This document shows, one piece after another, positions 1 to 14,200 of a DNA stretch of 64,000 nucleotides. The stretch is from Colletotrichum lupini. Its lineage: Eukaryota; Ascomycota; Sordariomycetes; Glomerellales; Glomerellaceae. A program made the translations under genes and the position numbers. Position 1 is the stretch's first letter; every line of letters starts with the position of its first letter. The notes below the pieces were generated by a model. The model was not told the origin of the DNA and did not search any database. It was given only the letters and a program-made list of their open reading frames with translations. The stretch is from NCBI RefSeq assembly GCF_023278565.1, contig NC_064678.1, positions 5,518,001 to 5,582,000 of the forward strand, written 5' to 3'.

Positions 1-134
1 GGTGCCCAAGCCAAAACCACCAAAAATCACATTTCATAAACCCCTAACCCGGCACAACCTCCCAAACAGAGTATGGTCTTCCCGTTGCCTTACCGCCTCA
101 TCCCGTACCCGCAGCCCTCCCCTCCCCGTACCTT

Positions 135-165
<31 letters not shown>

Positions 166-3100
166 CTCCCGCTGCCCTCGTCCTAACCCCCTTGGCGCGC
201 CGTGTGTGCGTTCAAAGACGACCATCACGGCCATCGCGACCACCACCTCTTTCCCACGCCCCGCGTCCCACCTGCGTGTCAAACCGCCCGCGCCGCCGCC
301 GCCGGCCTCGCCTTGTCCAGCCTTCCTCCCCCGTCAGCCACATACCCTACGTCCCCCATCGCCGTGTCCGTTCATCCCGTCCGACCGTGCAGAAGAAAGG
401 GCGCACCTTTTCTCCCGGTAACCCAAGTGAAGGTGCAAGGACCCTCTTCCCCCCTCCCCGTCACTTACTACCGAGTACTATTGCCAACAACCGCACTTAT
501 CATATCAACCTGGGATGTGCTCTACTACCGCTCCCGTACCCATGCCCCCGGGAGAAGGGGAGAAGGGGGGAGCCACACAGCTCAAGAGAACTGATCCCAT
601 GGCACTGGGTCCCGGTCCGTCAGTCCCGCGGCGTCCGCCCCCCCTACGGGTAGCAGGCACCAGGCCTCGATCCCTTATTTCAGGTTTTTTGACGTTGTGT
701 CGAAACGTTGATCTGGCACTTTGAGCTGTAGAACACGACGACGACGCCGCCGCCACGCAGCAGATGACAGGACTCGGTGACATCCAGCAGACCGCCACAA
801 ACACATCCCCCCATCCCCCATCCACCGGTTCCTTGGATCTGTTGGGGCGGCTTTGGAGTGTTCTAGGTCGTTAATCGTGTGAAAAGTGCGGGAGAGGGGG
901 GGAATGCTACGCCGGCCAGGCCCGATCACACTCTCCCTCTCTCTCCTCCAGGCCCAGCATATGGCGGCCTCGGGAATTGCTGAATGTGCTTTTGCCCTTT
1001 TTACAACTCACCTTTTACTCAAGGGCCTAAGGTGCTAAAAGGTAGTATCATGTAGCTTGCCAAGCCGTGTGCGCGTATCCCCTGCTCTGCCGTTCCGGGT
1101 TCCTACTATCACTACCTACCTCGTTGGGCATATTTTGCCGTCGTTTTGGTGAACCTAGTTGAAGTACAATGTAAAATGAAGAAAAGGGGGTTAAGTAGCT
1201 GTCAAAGTGTCAAAGTCGCAAACCGTCCGTCCGTTTGACAGGGAAACCGAAAAGCCTAGTGTGCGAAAGAGAGAGAAAAAAAAGTGATTGATGACTGATG
1301 CAATCCCGATTCCCAACCCGCCAAGTCTCGTTCCTACAATCGATCACATTTTTTGTTCGAATTGCTCTCACACCGGTTTTACGGATACCTATGTGTGCTA
1401 GGTTACAACCTACACCAGGGGGGGGGGGGGGGCAAAGCGCAAAGTGCAAGGGGGAAGGGGGAAGGGGGTTTGTTCGAGAGTTGTAATGTTATAGGTGATA
1501 GAAGTTATGACCCCAAGTAGCCCAGGTACGGGGAGGGAATTTCCTTACTTGGACGGACGGACGGACGGCATTCACAACTTGCGGTCACGGTGACAGGAGA
1601 CATGAGTCTCACTGAGGTGTAGTAAGGCGGCGCGGCAAAAGTTTTGGTAAGTTGGGTAGTAAGGCGAAGGGGTTGAATCTCTCTACTAATGCAGATGTCT
1701 CTTTTCGTGGTCCCTGTCCTGCACGTGTGCGCGTGTGCGCGTGTGCGTGTGTGTGTTGCGCCTGGGCTGCCTTCCGGACGTAAAATCTTCGGCCGCAATG
1801 CAAAGCGGCGCGATATACGGCATACACAAGTAGACCATTCCATCAGCGATCAGGATACCCGAGACCGGGGAGGCGGAGGGGGCCTGGGTGCTGGCTTATT
1901 GTTGGTTTACCCTACATTTAGTATTTACGGCTTGTCATTGTCCCCACGTCTTTGCCCTGAAACAGGTGAGGCGAAAGCAAATCTGATGTATCTGTAATTT
2001 TTTTTCGTCGTCCCAGAGAGTAACGGATATGTGATTAATTGACTGTACAAAGTACATGTATTCTTCAATTAGCTGAGTGTGGTGTGACGGGGACGTTACT
2101 TGTCACGTCAGTTTTTATACAAGGGTACTATTACTACTACTACTGCTACTATACGGAGTACCACGCCCGCGGATTGCGTCGGTGTCGGTGTGGGGTTTGC
2201 GCTCATTCGGTTTCCCGGGGGGGGGTTCGATGGCTTTGGACTGTGTCGATATATGAAGAGGTTGCAGACCTCGCCATCGCTCAGTTCTCATGATTTTTCT
2301 TGTCTTTCTTGGGAAGTCGCGAACGGACGTGACGGACGGACATTGCAAACAAACCCCGCCCTCCTTCTCCCACGGATCAATGTTCCTTGGGAGTTTGGAG
2401 GTGACTGGCGAAAGGCTGCTCTGTTTCTCCAAGCTCCCTGACTGGGTCCACGAGTCGAACCGCTGTTCTGTTTGGATCAATCTGTAGATACTCTGCCACA
2501 GAAGCGCGTAAATAACCATGTTCAATCATTCATCACCATATTCGCCGTATCAAGAGGAGAACCCAAAGTTCCAGGGCAATAGTTTTCATAATAGTACTAA
2601 TATACTAAGGAACAAAAACATAATTCAAAAGAGAAAGAAGAAGCACTTCCCGCCACGCCTCTTTCTCTCTCTTTCTCTCTCAATCTCCTCGTTTGGTATC
2701 TCCTCCACTGAGAACAAAAACTGAAAATAATCTCACCCTAGAAATAGAACGAGCCATCAATTCACAGACAAAACTGCACTTCCCGCCCTCGAACCTTTCC
2801 AGATGAAACCACCAACTTCCAGACCCCGCCATAACAACCAGAACCGAAAAAGCAGAACCAACATTTAGGTGAATCCAGTTCTCCGAGAATGAGGGGGAGG
2901 GGGGGGGGGGGGGGGAACAAACAACCGCCCCCACACACCAGCCACACCACCGCCACACCCAAGCGACACGGAACCGCGAAGAGGACACGAGAGGGACCGG
3001 GGGGATGGGTGAGGGACGGGGGGAGCGGGGGGGGGGGGGGGGGGGGGGGGGGACAAACCACAACGGCCACGACCTCGACAACAACACGGACGATGATGAA

Positions 3101-4306
3101 AAAAATGAAAAAAAAAGTCCCCATGGAAATAGGATAAATATATATAAAAAAGAGGTTTTGCAAATGCTGCCCAAAAAACGTAGTACCAAAAAACAAATAC
3201 GCAAACGCAAACGCAATGCTTTGTTTGGAGGGAGGTGTGTTGTTTCAACAACCAACCAGAAGCAGAGAGAGAAAAAGGACAAGAAAAAAAAGATAAACAA
3301 CAAGAGGGCGCGAACCAAAGAACTCGGCTACGAGTCTTGTCTTTTATATGCAAAATCCTTCCTCCACCTGCCTGCTCGCCCCCTATTCCACCCTCCTCCT
3401 CCTTTCCTTTCCCCCCCTCCCTTTTGTCCACCGAACCGATTTCAAAAACGACCCTGCGGAGGTCCAGCGCCGTCTGATAACGACAGAGAGTGGCAGTAAA
3501 AGAACAAAAGCACTTGTCCAAATCCCATCTTCTCCTCTCCCCGTTGCCCCCCTCTCTCTCCTGCTTGGCCCCATCACCCCCTTTAACCGCCGGCCTACCA
3601 CTCCAGAATGCTGCCCCTCCGCATCCATCCCCTCTCCTTCCTCCCTTATCCGTCGGCTTCATCGTCCAGGTTCGAGCGTAGGTGTATATATTGCGTCGCT
3701 GACACGTCGGCCGTAATTGATGAAAGACTTTTGGTCCGGTAGAGCACCATCTCGCCAATGCGTATACGGAGGCAATATAAGCTGTCACAAAACCAAGGGA
3801 GATCCGGTCAAAATACCGTGAAAGGTGATAAATTCGAGGGTTATATTTTTTGTACTGCGTAATCGTATAGCGGTTCCTTTATAACAAAAAGTGTTTTTTC
3901 CGGTTTCCGGGGGTTTCCAGGGGTCAAGGTGATCTCCAAGTAGGTACGAGAAATGAAGTTGAAAAATGAATTTCGAATTCGCAAAACGCCGGTTCATGGA
4001 TGTTTGTTGTTTGGGGTATGAAGAATTTCATGACCAAGAGCGGAGGGTGGGAAGCGTCTGTCCCGTCTCCTTTTTCCTCTGGCCCGCGCACACACATTGG
4101 CATTTCGTTCCGCCCAAGATTTTGATTCCTCCCAATTAGTCTGTTGCCTTTTGTAAAAGCTTTCCATAATACCAAAATATTTCCATCCCGGTCCCCGGTG
4201 TTTCTGTCGTCATTTGAAAATCGCGAGCGCGCGCAGGGGAGTCTTCTTCGTGTACTGTTTCTCCGCTTTGGTAGAGGTCGCTGCGTGTGGGGAGGTTTCC
4301 CGTTCT
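1..4306. other. Gene-free low-complexity region
   Basis: No convincing gene is seen in either strand. The reading frames present are Pro-, Arg- or Ser-rich shadows of simple sequence and show no family resemblance. The stretch holds short tandem repeats: a GGTTCT-type run near 134-165, GGAC repeats near 1551-1568, TG/CG alternation near 1725-1757 and ACT triplets near 2127-2152. It also has three long G runs (1418-1432, 2899-2915, 3027-3052) and CT-rich blocks near 3360-3660. The part next to 4307 should contain the 3' UTR and terminator of the minus-strand transcription factor. Confidence 0.6.
3027..3052 (+). repeat. 26-nt poly-G tract
   Basis: An uninterrupted run of 26 G, with a second run of 17 G at 2899-2915 and further G-rich clusters between them. 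Such runs can form G-quadruplexes and are prone to length error in sequencing. No gene is assigned here. Confidence 0.9.
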
Positions 4307-7300
4307 TTACATCTGCATAGGGTGTCCAGGGTGTCCGGGGTGTCCGGGATGCCCGTGGTAGCCGTGTCCGTGGTTCTGCGGGTGACCGTGACCCGATCCG
4401 TTGCTCAACGAGCGGTGTCCCTGGTTTGGAGAGTTGTTCGCGCTGCGGTGGTGAGGTTCGATGAAGGATGCCATGGACATGGGGCCCGGGTGGTGGTGGT
4501 GATGGGCCGGCGGTGCGGACGAGGGTGGCGGAGGCGGGGGGATCGTAGGCCCCGTGTGGCTGTTGGTGCTGCCGAAGCTGCTGGAGCCAACCCTCGGGTT
4601 TTCGGTGAAGAGCTCCTTCTCGATGTGTTGAAGGATATGCATATCAATCGTTAGCGAGCTAGATGACTGGGCATGCATATCAAGCATGCTAATGGTGCGT
4701 CGGAACAGCATCTTCAGTTCTTCAGCAGACACGAGATGGTGCAAGTACGGGTCCTTGAAGGCTGCTGCCAAGATCAAGAGGTTGCCCCATTGCCTGTGGT
4801 CGTTAGTATTGTCCCAAATCATTAGGGGGAAAGTCACAACTTACGCATGGGCTGTGCCAAAGATGTTGGTGACGAGAAGACGCTTGCTGTCGACACCGTG
4901 GAAGGCCCGGGTACTCTGAATGAGGGCCTTGATACCTCTTTCGGCGTATGCCTTGACTTCTGGGTCAAGCTCATCGTGCCGACGGATTCCGTGAGAGCCT
5001 TGCCCGACGAACGCAGTCGCGTCGTGTTGGGTGAAGACGCCAATGTGTCCCACAGTCTCCTTGTTGAGCATGCCTGAGCCATCAGAGCGCTGCTTCAGCC
5101 TGTCCGAAACCTCCAATACGAATCTGACAAAGGGCCGGTAGATGATGACTCGAGCACCCCAGTACTTGGCACGCAACCGCGCATCGATGAGTTCCTTTGC
5201 TGGCTCATCGTCCTCGTTGAAGTGGAAGTCCTTTGATACCCACTGCATGCTTCTCAGCTGCTCCTCCAAGTTCTGCACTTTAGACATCTTGTCATTGATC
5301 GAAACGTGGATGTCCTGGGGGTCGTAGAGCAAGTTGTGAATGGTGTTTAGCGTCTTTCGCAGGTACAACTGTCCGATGTAAGAGTCTCGCACTCTAACAG
5401 ATGTCTCGTTCTCTATGAGCTTCATATTAGGCCACGGCATAATGTGCTCGTAGTCGAGACCTCTGGATCGTGGAAGTTCAAGTTCCGCAATGATATCGCT
5501 TGAGCGTTGTTAGCATTGACCAGTCATCTGGTGTCATGAGACCTACTTTTCGAGTTGCAGGCAGCTCCAGTATGCGATGAGGACCATGTTGTCGCGCTTC
5601 TTCTCGACGGGATTCTCGAGGCTCATCTTTGAGAAGCGGTCCATGTCACTGCATGGGTATTAGTTTCCATCAATCTGGTATCCGTGTTCGGTCAACTTAC
5701 CGGCGCATGATCATGTTCAGAGCTCGTGCGGCATTGAAGAACATGGCGTCACTCTCCAATACTCTACCTAATTGACCATGGTACAGACCAGCAAAGATGA
5801 AAGTCTGCGCGTGCTTCATCGTCCAGCCAGCCATGTGGTTGCCCATAATGTCAGAGGCATAGGCGAAATATTCCAAACCAGGAATAATGTCGTAGTTGCG
5901 CTTCATCGTGTTGGACTTCATGCTGCCGGCGCCGCTGCCCTGTAGTGAAGGCCGTCTGCTGGGAAGACTATTGGCCTGCTCCTTTGGCGAAGGTAACCCT
6001 GAGGAATGCGAATGCGCGGAATATGAGGGAGGCGAAGCCTGCGCACCGGGGGAAGATGGATAACCGTTCCTGTTCATGGGAGAGTTCTGGCTGTGTTCTA
6101 CCATGTCCCGGGGGAGGTCCGGAATCTTGGACTGGTGCAGGCAGATCTTGCCCAAGGCGAGAATGACCAACACAAGGGCGTTTTCAATGGTCCTATGCGG
6201 CCTGCCCGGCTTCTTGGGAAGCTGTATCGTCTCTTCCTGCTGCTGATCTACTGCTGGCGAAGACCGCTTCCGCTTGTTTGACATTTCTGGGTAGCTGCTC
6301 GTCGGCGCGACGAACTTGGCGACGCCAGGTGCAGTCGGCTTGGGCTTCTTCTCGGTTTGCGCAATGTTGTCCAAGAAGCGTTTGACAAGGACTCTCAGGT
6401 CGCCGGGGAGAATGATTGGATGCAAGGTGAGGACATGAGTCTCAAAGCTGTTGATGTATGCCTTGACCTTTTCTTCAGAAAAGTCAGGTGCACCATCGGG
6501 TGTAAGCGTTCCGCTGATGTATCCCATGCTCGTTGGCGGGCTCAGTCCTCCGACTTGGCCCCAAGCCTCACCCGGGGAGGGCGAGTTTCCAGTCTCGGAG
6601 AAGTTGTCTTCCATGACATCCATTGTGCCGAAGGCCTCCGAAGCTGCAATGCTTGTAACGCCGCGGTTGGAGTCTTGTCCGCTTCCTTCTCCGCGCCCGT
6701 ACAGTCGCAGAACACCGCGCTTCTCTTCCTGGGCGATGGGGTACTCTTGCGGGTACTTGACATTCTCCCTCTCCAGAATTCCCTGGGTCATCTCCTTGAC
6801 GCCCGGCCAGAACAAAATTGTGTCGGCTCTGGTTGTGTGGTTTACCGGGATCGAAGGGGGACCCGGCGCTACAGGTGGTCCAGGAGGGTTGTCGGGCGCG
6901 TCGTCGTTGTCCATATCTGTATCGTGGATCTGGTGGGCCAGGTCCGTCTCGCCAACAGCCATGGGCTGCGGCTCGTGCATCTCTTCGTCGGGTTGAGGGT
7001 ACGTTTCCACAGGCGGCGCGGCAACTGGCGACGGTGACTTGACAAGCGACTTGTCGGGAGAATCATCTGAAAGCGGCGGTGCTTCGGCTTCCATCTTGAT
7101 GTTGTGCATGTTCAGCCTCTGCTCCATATTGTGCATCCACCTTTGCTGGGCGGCAATCTGCGCCTCGAATTTGGCCTCCATTGCGCTCTTCATCTCAGAA
7201 ATCGCTTCCAAAATGTCGGTTTGGCCCTTGTCAATCCTGTTTTCCAGTATCAGCAAGAAACATTATTTGAGGGAGGGGAGGCAAACTCGACTGACGCCTT

Positions 7301-8209
7301 TGGAATAGGATCACGATATTTACACTCGACACCCTTTTCTCTGCAACTTTTGCAAGGCTTAGTTTCGTCACATTTCGCCTTGAGCTGCCGACAGCTGTCA
7401 CAAGCCTACAAAACACATAATCAGCGCAAACTCATATAGTTGAAGGGCGGCTCGCGCAGTCGCACCTGAGAGGCTCTTGTTGCCTTGCGCTTGGCGGTGG
7501 AAGAGAATTGTGCGTATATCGACTCGGGAGGGGGTTGCGGTTGGTACTGCGGTTGCTGTTCATAATGTTGCGGTGGTGGAGGCGGTTGAGCCATGGGAGG
7601 AGGAGGAAAGCTGCTTCGGTAGCCCCCCGGCGTGGGGGGCATCTGCTGTGGCCCGTTATCGTAGCTCATGTGTCGTCGAGAATCGTCGGGGTACGGTTGG
7701 TGGGAAGGGTGCGGCGGCGCAGAGTGCGGCGGAGGAGGGAGGCCGTCCTGTGGCCCGCCTCCTGTCGAGTGAGGCCTTCTTGGGTGAGAGAGGTTCTCGT
7801 CGTGCGGCTCCCTCTTCACGCCGCCAGGGTCTCGGTTTGGGAACGGTGGGTAAGGCGGGTGCGCAGGTGAGGGCGGGTGTCGATAGTGGTCCTGCATGGG
7901 CGTGTAAGGAGACTCTGGCTCATGGTGTCGTCGGTCGTCGGGATGATGTTGCGGCGCCGGGTGAGGAGGGTGATGAGGCTCGACGGAGCGAGGAGGGTAC
8001 GGGGGCGGCTGCTGCTGGTGGTTATATGGCGCAGGCGGCGGCGCGTGTTGCTGGTGAGGCGGAAGAGGATGTTGTTGGTGCGGCGTCGACGGGTGCGAGG
8101 GCGGCGGGTGGAGTGGTGGTAGATGGTGTTGCGGTCCGCCAGGTGGTGACCACGAGTTGGTGCTCGAGAGACGGGGGCGTTTGTTGTCAGGCTGCCCCGG
8201 AGGATCCAT
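4307..8209 (-). CDS. Zn2Cys6 (binuclear cluster) fungal transcription factor
   Basis: Predicted sequence-specific nuclear DNA-binding regulator of about 1210 aa. Six exons read 8209-7466, 7405-7296, 7236-5701, 5648-5547, 5498-4845 and 4793-4307, all joining in frame. Exon 1 encodes a Pro/His/Gln-rich N-terminus ending in a basic stretch. Exon 2 encodes the zinc cluster with cysteines at about residues 250, 253, 260, 266, 269 and 276 (C-x2-C-x6-C-x5-C-x2-C-x6-C). A linker and probable coiled coil (about 286-330) follow, then acidic and proline-rich spacers. A fungal-specific middle homology region spans roughly 535-1000, and the C-tail is low-complexity with a His run and Gly-His-Pro repeats in the last 66 residues. 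The start at 8209 (MDPPGQ) was chosen over an in-frame ATG nine codons upstream. Target genes cannot be inferred, since no metabolic cluster adjoins it. The domain call is secure; no named orthologue is claimed. Confidence 0.93.
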
Positions 8210-11200
8210 GCTTGATATATATGTACATACGTACAAATGCTTATGAAAAAAACAAGAGACGAAGCGAAAATAGGGTCAGGCCAGATCCGAGGAGAAGGTG
8301 GCGGCCATGGAAAAGCTATGGGCAACGAGGAGGAAGAGCCAGACGTCCCAGTTCCGGTCCGGTCCAGTCCAGTAGTCTCTCTCAAAGCTGGGCCAGCGCA
8401 ACGCAACGCGACGCAGAGACGGGAGCAGCAGTAGACGGGGATGAGGATAGGAGGGAGCGAGAAGGACAAGCGAGCAACCAAGCGACCAAGCAAGCAATCA
8501 ATCAATCAAGCAGGAAGCCTGTGTGAGTTGAGGGAAGCCGGGACGGGGAACGGAGATCAGGTTGGGTTCTGGGTCTGGGGCAGCAACAATTGGAGGCTCT
8601 CAGTGTTTGGATGAAAGCATGGGGCCGTGGTGGTTCCTCTTCCTGATGGCGGCGTGTCTGTACGTTGTATGTACGGTACAGAGTGGTGGTCCACGGTATA
8701 CCGGTACGGAGAAGTGCAACGTAAGTGTACGAAGTACGCACAAGAAGGGTAGGTCGGTGTGAAAGTCGGAGAGGTACGGATAGTACCAAGTAGAGGAGGG
8801 TGAGGGTGAGGAGTAGTGTGGTCAGGTAGGAGGAGGAAGAGGTACTTGGCAACCCAATGTCGGGGATCTAAGTCGTTGGGAGTCGAGGTGTTCGTATCCG
8901 TAGACCTGGGGATGTATCTGTAGAACCTATCTTGGGTGTCAAGGACCAAGGACCAAGGAAGGTATCCGTAGTAGTAGGGTAGGGACTAGGAGTCTGCTGG
9001 GAGTGGAAGGGCGGAAGAGGAGGCGCGGCGGCGGCGGCGCGCGGCGAGGGACGGGAAGCTCGATTCGAGTCGGCTCGAGGAGTCTTCCTACTCGCCTTTG
9101 GGAACCCGATGTGGTGAGCGGTTTGAAGTGTTCCCGGCTGTGTGGTTCTTGAAACTTGGGAAATGGGATTTTCCCACTCTGCGAATGCGCCCGGATGCCC
9201 AAAGGGTCGGCTTGGAACTCGAAGGGGGCGGGGATCAGCGCGTTGGGCAGAGATGGAGCTTCCGCTATTTTTGCTCTCTCTCCTCTTTCTTCGGGTTGCG
9301 CTGCCTTGGAGGTTCGACGGGGGTGACGGTGTGAGCGAGGTGGGGAGGGGGATCTCTCTCTCTTTCTCTCCGACTGTTGACTTGCGCGTAGAGGAGGGAA
9401 GAAAAAGAAGGTCAAGAAAAACGTCAAATTCTCAAGCGGCGGCGAGACGGATGGATGATGATGTCCCGGTCGCCATATACCTTGCTCCCGCGCAGAGAGT
9501 AGACGAGCGCCACGGCTACAAGGTACACGCACGAAGTGGAGGTGTCGGCACGAGGTACTCGGTACGCTTGCTCGACGGAGTAGGTATCCTTTACTCTAAT
9601 GTACGATGGCGGGTTGGGTGTGTAGACTCGGATGTAGGGTGCGAGAGGAAAAGTTGGAGGCAAAGGCAGAAAACGGGCACCACCCGTCCCAAGGCGGTCT
9701 GCTTTTGGTGGCCTGGTCTGACTCTTGTTGACTACCCGTATGCAAGTACCTATCCTTCTCTTCGGTCCTCTATTCTTCTTGGAGCTCTGGAGCTTGGCCG
9801 AGGGGTACGCGATGTGGTATCTGAAAGTATCTCAAGCTCCTGGATGTGTGTGGGATGCGGTGGCGACAGGGGTGAGAGTGACTGAGAGAGACAAGGCAGG
9901 GAGTTACTTTCGCGACAAGTCCATCAGTCTTGGACTCTTCCGCCGGAGAAAAGAGTGTAGGAGAGAGTGAGAGACAGAGAGGACCACCTGGGAAATCCAA
10001 TCGACCCTGCCAAGTCGAAAAGTCTCAGAAAGCTAGCAGGGCCAAGGGGGGGTCTATGGAAAATAGCAAGGGTGGGTTAGGAGGGACGAGAAGGGGGGAT
10101 AAAAGGGTTAAAAAAAAAAAAAAAAAAAAAAGGAAAGAAACAAACCGCAGCAGCAGCGCGGCGACTTTACACTATCTGGATAAGTCTAGGATTGGGGGAG
10201 TTGAGCTAGGACGAGGGATCTTCGTGAGCGAACGAGGGGTGTGGGTGTGTGTGTCTCCAGTACTTTTCCCTCTACCGTCTACAAGTAGGTACCGATTACT
10301 CCGCAGCACGTCGTGGTCCTCATCGTAGTCGTTCTTGAAGCTTTGCTTTGCGCGGTGTGGGAAAAATGAAGACGAAAGGAGGGGCGTGTCCTTAACATCC
10401 CCCCATCGACAGCCTCCGCCGTTTCTCCCACGCGCGCCGCCCTGGAAATGGACGTGAAAGAGGGTGGAAGTGCGTGCGTGCGTGCGTTCCTAGTGACATG
10501 GGGGGTTGGAGCAAGCGCGTGTCTTGCGTGTGAAGCTGCTGCTGGCCCGACTTGATCTGCTTCCTCCCACAGCCTACGTACAGGTAAATCCTCATATACA
10601 CGCGCATGTACAGACAGAGGTATGGTACTCCTCGTGTACTGTGCCGCGAAGAGTACCGTTTGGGTTGAAGCACGTATGCCCCAGTCGGTATGCTTGTCTT
10701 AGGAAGTCTTCCAACAGCCTGGGAATCTGTTCTTGTGTTGCCGATGGCTTGCTCGGTCGTTTGGTCGCTTGCTGAGAAACTGCACTGCGTACCTGGGCGG
10801 CGGATATGCGGTGCTAAGCATAGTGGCTAGAAACTCTCTTCTCCCACATCAACCACGCGCACACGAACAGAATGCCTACACTTGCGCAGCAGTCAGGGCT
10901 AGTCGTACGGATACTGCGGTAGCGACAAGTTGGCGACTGTCAGGGATGGGTAGTGCCCGGCTAGCAGACCGACTCAAGGCATTCCCCAATGCCATTCCCA
11001 TTCCCATTCCCGACACCACTTCCCAAGCTTGTTTGGATCCGATGCAGCACCAGTTCTCGTCGGCTTTCCCAGGCACATTGCCAGTTCCGGACGGGACGCG
11101 CCGCACGGAGATGCTGTCGGGAGCAAAGGGGGGGAGGGGGCCCGGCGCGCGAAAGACTCATGGATAACCGAACCTCAGAGACGAGACCATTTTCATGCCC

Positions 11201-14200
11201 TCTCTTTCTCTCTCCTGGTTTTTTGCCATTCTCTCCGAATCTCTCGGTGTGTTCCGTCCGATACTTGCTCATGGAGTCATGGACCGGCGCATTCTGGATC
11301 ATACTCCATGCCAGAGTGCCAGACAACTGGGGAAAAGTGGTCACGGGATTCGAGAAGGAAATTTGCTTTTCAGCAACGGCCGTGCAAAGGAATGTCCAAG
11401 TTCCGCTTTTTCTGGGGCTCTGGTCCCCCTCTTGTCTTGTCTTGATCATTACGTCGCTGGTGGTCCACGAGGGGCCAGCTGGCCGGTGTAATGTACGGTG
11501 AGCTGACGTATGGTTGCGGTGTGATAGCAAGATGGCAGGTCCTTGCAAAAGAAGGGTCTGCTGTATTATTAGGTTTTCTTTCGGTTTGGAAACCCGCGGG
11601 CGTGCGATGCGATGCTATGCGAAGGAACGGGATGGGCAGGCAAACAAAACGAGTGCGGAGCAGCGACATGCAATCCATGCTCCAACTCGCCCAAGCAGTC
11701 AAGTAGTATCCGTTCGCAGTGCGCCGCCTCGACTCGTCACTTGACCGCTGCGCTGTGCTGTACTTTGCTTTGCTGTGCTGCTTGCTGCCATGCCGGTGCT
11801 GCTGCTGCGCGCAAGATACTTCTTTGGTGCTTCGCGGGTGCCGACCGCTAGACTGGGCCACGGTTGGATTGGACGAGGCTGTTCGTGGCGGGCGTGGCGG
11901 ACGTGGCGGGCAATTCTTCCCAACACTTTGCCATCCTCAAGCGATTCGACGTGAGTCGTGAAGAGAAACAAGCGTCGACGTTATTTTAGCGGCTTGAATG
12001 TCGTACACAGGGCCCTTCCTTGGTGGCGGGCGCGAGGCGAAGAGTACCAGGGGGAGTGCAAAAAGCCTCTTTTTTTTTTTACTCTCCCTTTCTTCGTCGC
12101 TCTCTTTCAACCTCTCTCATTATCTCTCTTCATTTCTCGCTCGCTCGCTCGCCCGTCCCCCCAGGTCTGGGGTTGACCCTAAATCTGACGAATAACGTTC
12201 CCCATCGGCGATATAAAACCCAAATGCATGGACGAAAAGGCCCGTTCGTTTGCTGACTACGTCAAAGTCAAGGCGGAAAAGGCCGGAACAGAAGGGCTGA
12301 AGATCGGAGCTGGCCTCCGTCACTGTGACTGACGAATGTCAAGAGAGAGAAACATGGTGTGGTGGGCGCAATGTTGCCGCAGGACGGACGAAAGTATGCG
12401 ACTCGCCAAAGTCAAACCAGAGCCAAGCCGGCTAGTTGTTGGCAAGCATCTTTTGATAGTGTGGGATACGGATACTGTATGTCGAACTGCTGCCCAGTAG
12501 TAACGATTCATTCGCAGAGACGGTGAACCGTCTTAGAGCAGAAAACTCGCTCCGACGCCGTGGTCCAAGGGACCGGTACCTGGGAAGCACGGAGGGTGCC
12601 TGGAAAGACTCGGAGCGCCGAGGGACCTGCCTTGCTCGCGCTCGACTGGGGTGACTGAGCCTTGATGTCGGTCTGAGCAGCTTTTTGGAGATGTGGGATG
12701 AGATGGGATGGGAGGGGTCCTCGGCAGGCGGGCGAGGGACAGGGGGTGTGTGGAAAGCAAAAGATGACACCAGCTTGTCCAGATTTGCTTGTTGTTTGTT
12801 GGTGCGAGTGGTGGTCTGTGATGCCTTTTTTTTTTTTTTTCCTTGCTCGAGGATGGAGGGATGGAGGGGGAGAGGTTAGGTTAACCACTACCGAAGTCAC
12901 TCACGAGCGGAAGAGCCAGTAGAGCTGAGGGTGGTGGGCAAAGTCCATTTGCTCGCTGATGCCCGCTTGAGAGGAAGTAAGGGAGCAAGGATGAATGCTG
13001 CCCGTCAGTCGTGGTTAGCTGCCGAAATGGAGGTGAGGGGCCCGAGACAGACTGACAGAAGCAGTCTTGCCTGCGGATTGCCCGCCCTATCCTGATGTCG
13101 GCGGTGACGGAGAGGCCAAACTTTGAAGAAAGTGTGTGTACGGTATGTGTGTGATGAGTGCCAGCCGAAGGTTGGCGAGAGTACGGTAGAGTTGGCCAAC
13201 AGAGTTGAAGTCCAAAAGCGTGCTGTACGGATACGGGTATCGCCGCCTATCATCGTCGACATGCTCGTGTATCCGTACGTGATTCCGTCCGTTGATATGT
13301 ACCAACAATGTCTTCCATCACGCTCATGGGTGCTCTTGTTTTGCTACCCACTAGGGGCGCGATGTTTGCTCTTGGTCTGCTGACCAGCTGGCTGTTTGAG
13401 TCTGATTCTGATTCTTGGTCCTAGTCTTGCACGTCTTAGGTCTCGTCGCAACACTTCAAGCCTCTTCTGGACAATGGCGGCCTTCGCGACGGGGTCGATG
13501 GAGCTGTTGGAGCTCTTCCCTTGCGGGGCGCAGTAGAAAGGCCGCTCCTGTCGGCCGGGACGGTCAAGACTTCAAGTCACCTGGGCGGCAGCGGTGGCCT
13601 CGACAAGCGACACACAAGTGTACTCGTGGTGCGGTGACGTCGCAGTGAGAGAACCAGGTAGCTTTCAAGTACTGTCAGCCCCTCACTTTCTTTTGGAGGG
13701 GTGGATCGCTGGCCGACAGTCCGCGCCGAAGGTCCGCGTACTCGATACCGCTTTGCCTGGCGGTTGAGGCGCAACATGCGGCACACCTCGAATGCGCCGG
13801 CTCGTACTCGATACATCAGTCTGCGATTCATGGCTGACCTCTGGTATACACAGTACACGGAAGAGCAGACCATTGTCGGGCAGCTCATGTTCCACATCAA
13901 TGCTCATCGGTTCTGCAACATGATCTTGGTCTCTCCGAACCATTCGACTCCTGAGGAACCACTCGAGCGCACCGACTTTCAACTTGAGCAGATCGTGGGG
14001 CCTCAAGTCTTCAATACGCGCCGTGAGTCGTCTGCAATTCGGCAAAGAGGAACCCATCGCTGTGGAGCTTGTTAGTGGGTTTTGACCCCAGAACGGTTTG
14101 AAATTTTCTTTCTTCTCCCCCACCCTCAAGTCGCGGTGGTCCCCCCTCTTCCCACCTCTACGGTTTTGTAGTTTGTGAGGACTTCCAATGAGCATCGAAT

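Noticed and set aside
2440..2475. Reverse-strand GGTTCGACTC resembling a tRNA B box
   Set aside because: Flanking bases cannot form the T-stem, and no acceptor or D-arm was found.
2680..3788. Long minus-strand frames of about 210-307 codons
   Set aside because: They consist of Phe/Ser/Pro runs generated by homopolymers and CT-rich repeats, with no coherent domain.
9142..9885. Plus-strand frame of 247 codons in the transcription factor upstream region
   Set aside because: Arg/Gly/Val composition typical of chance frames opposite pyrimidine-rich DNA; equally long frames overlap on the other strand.
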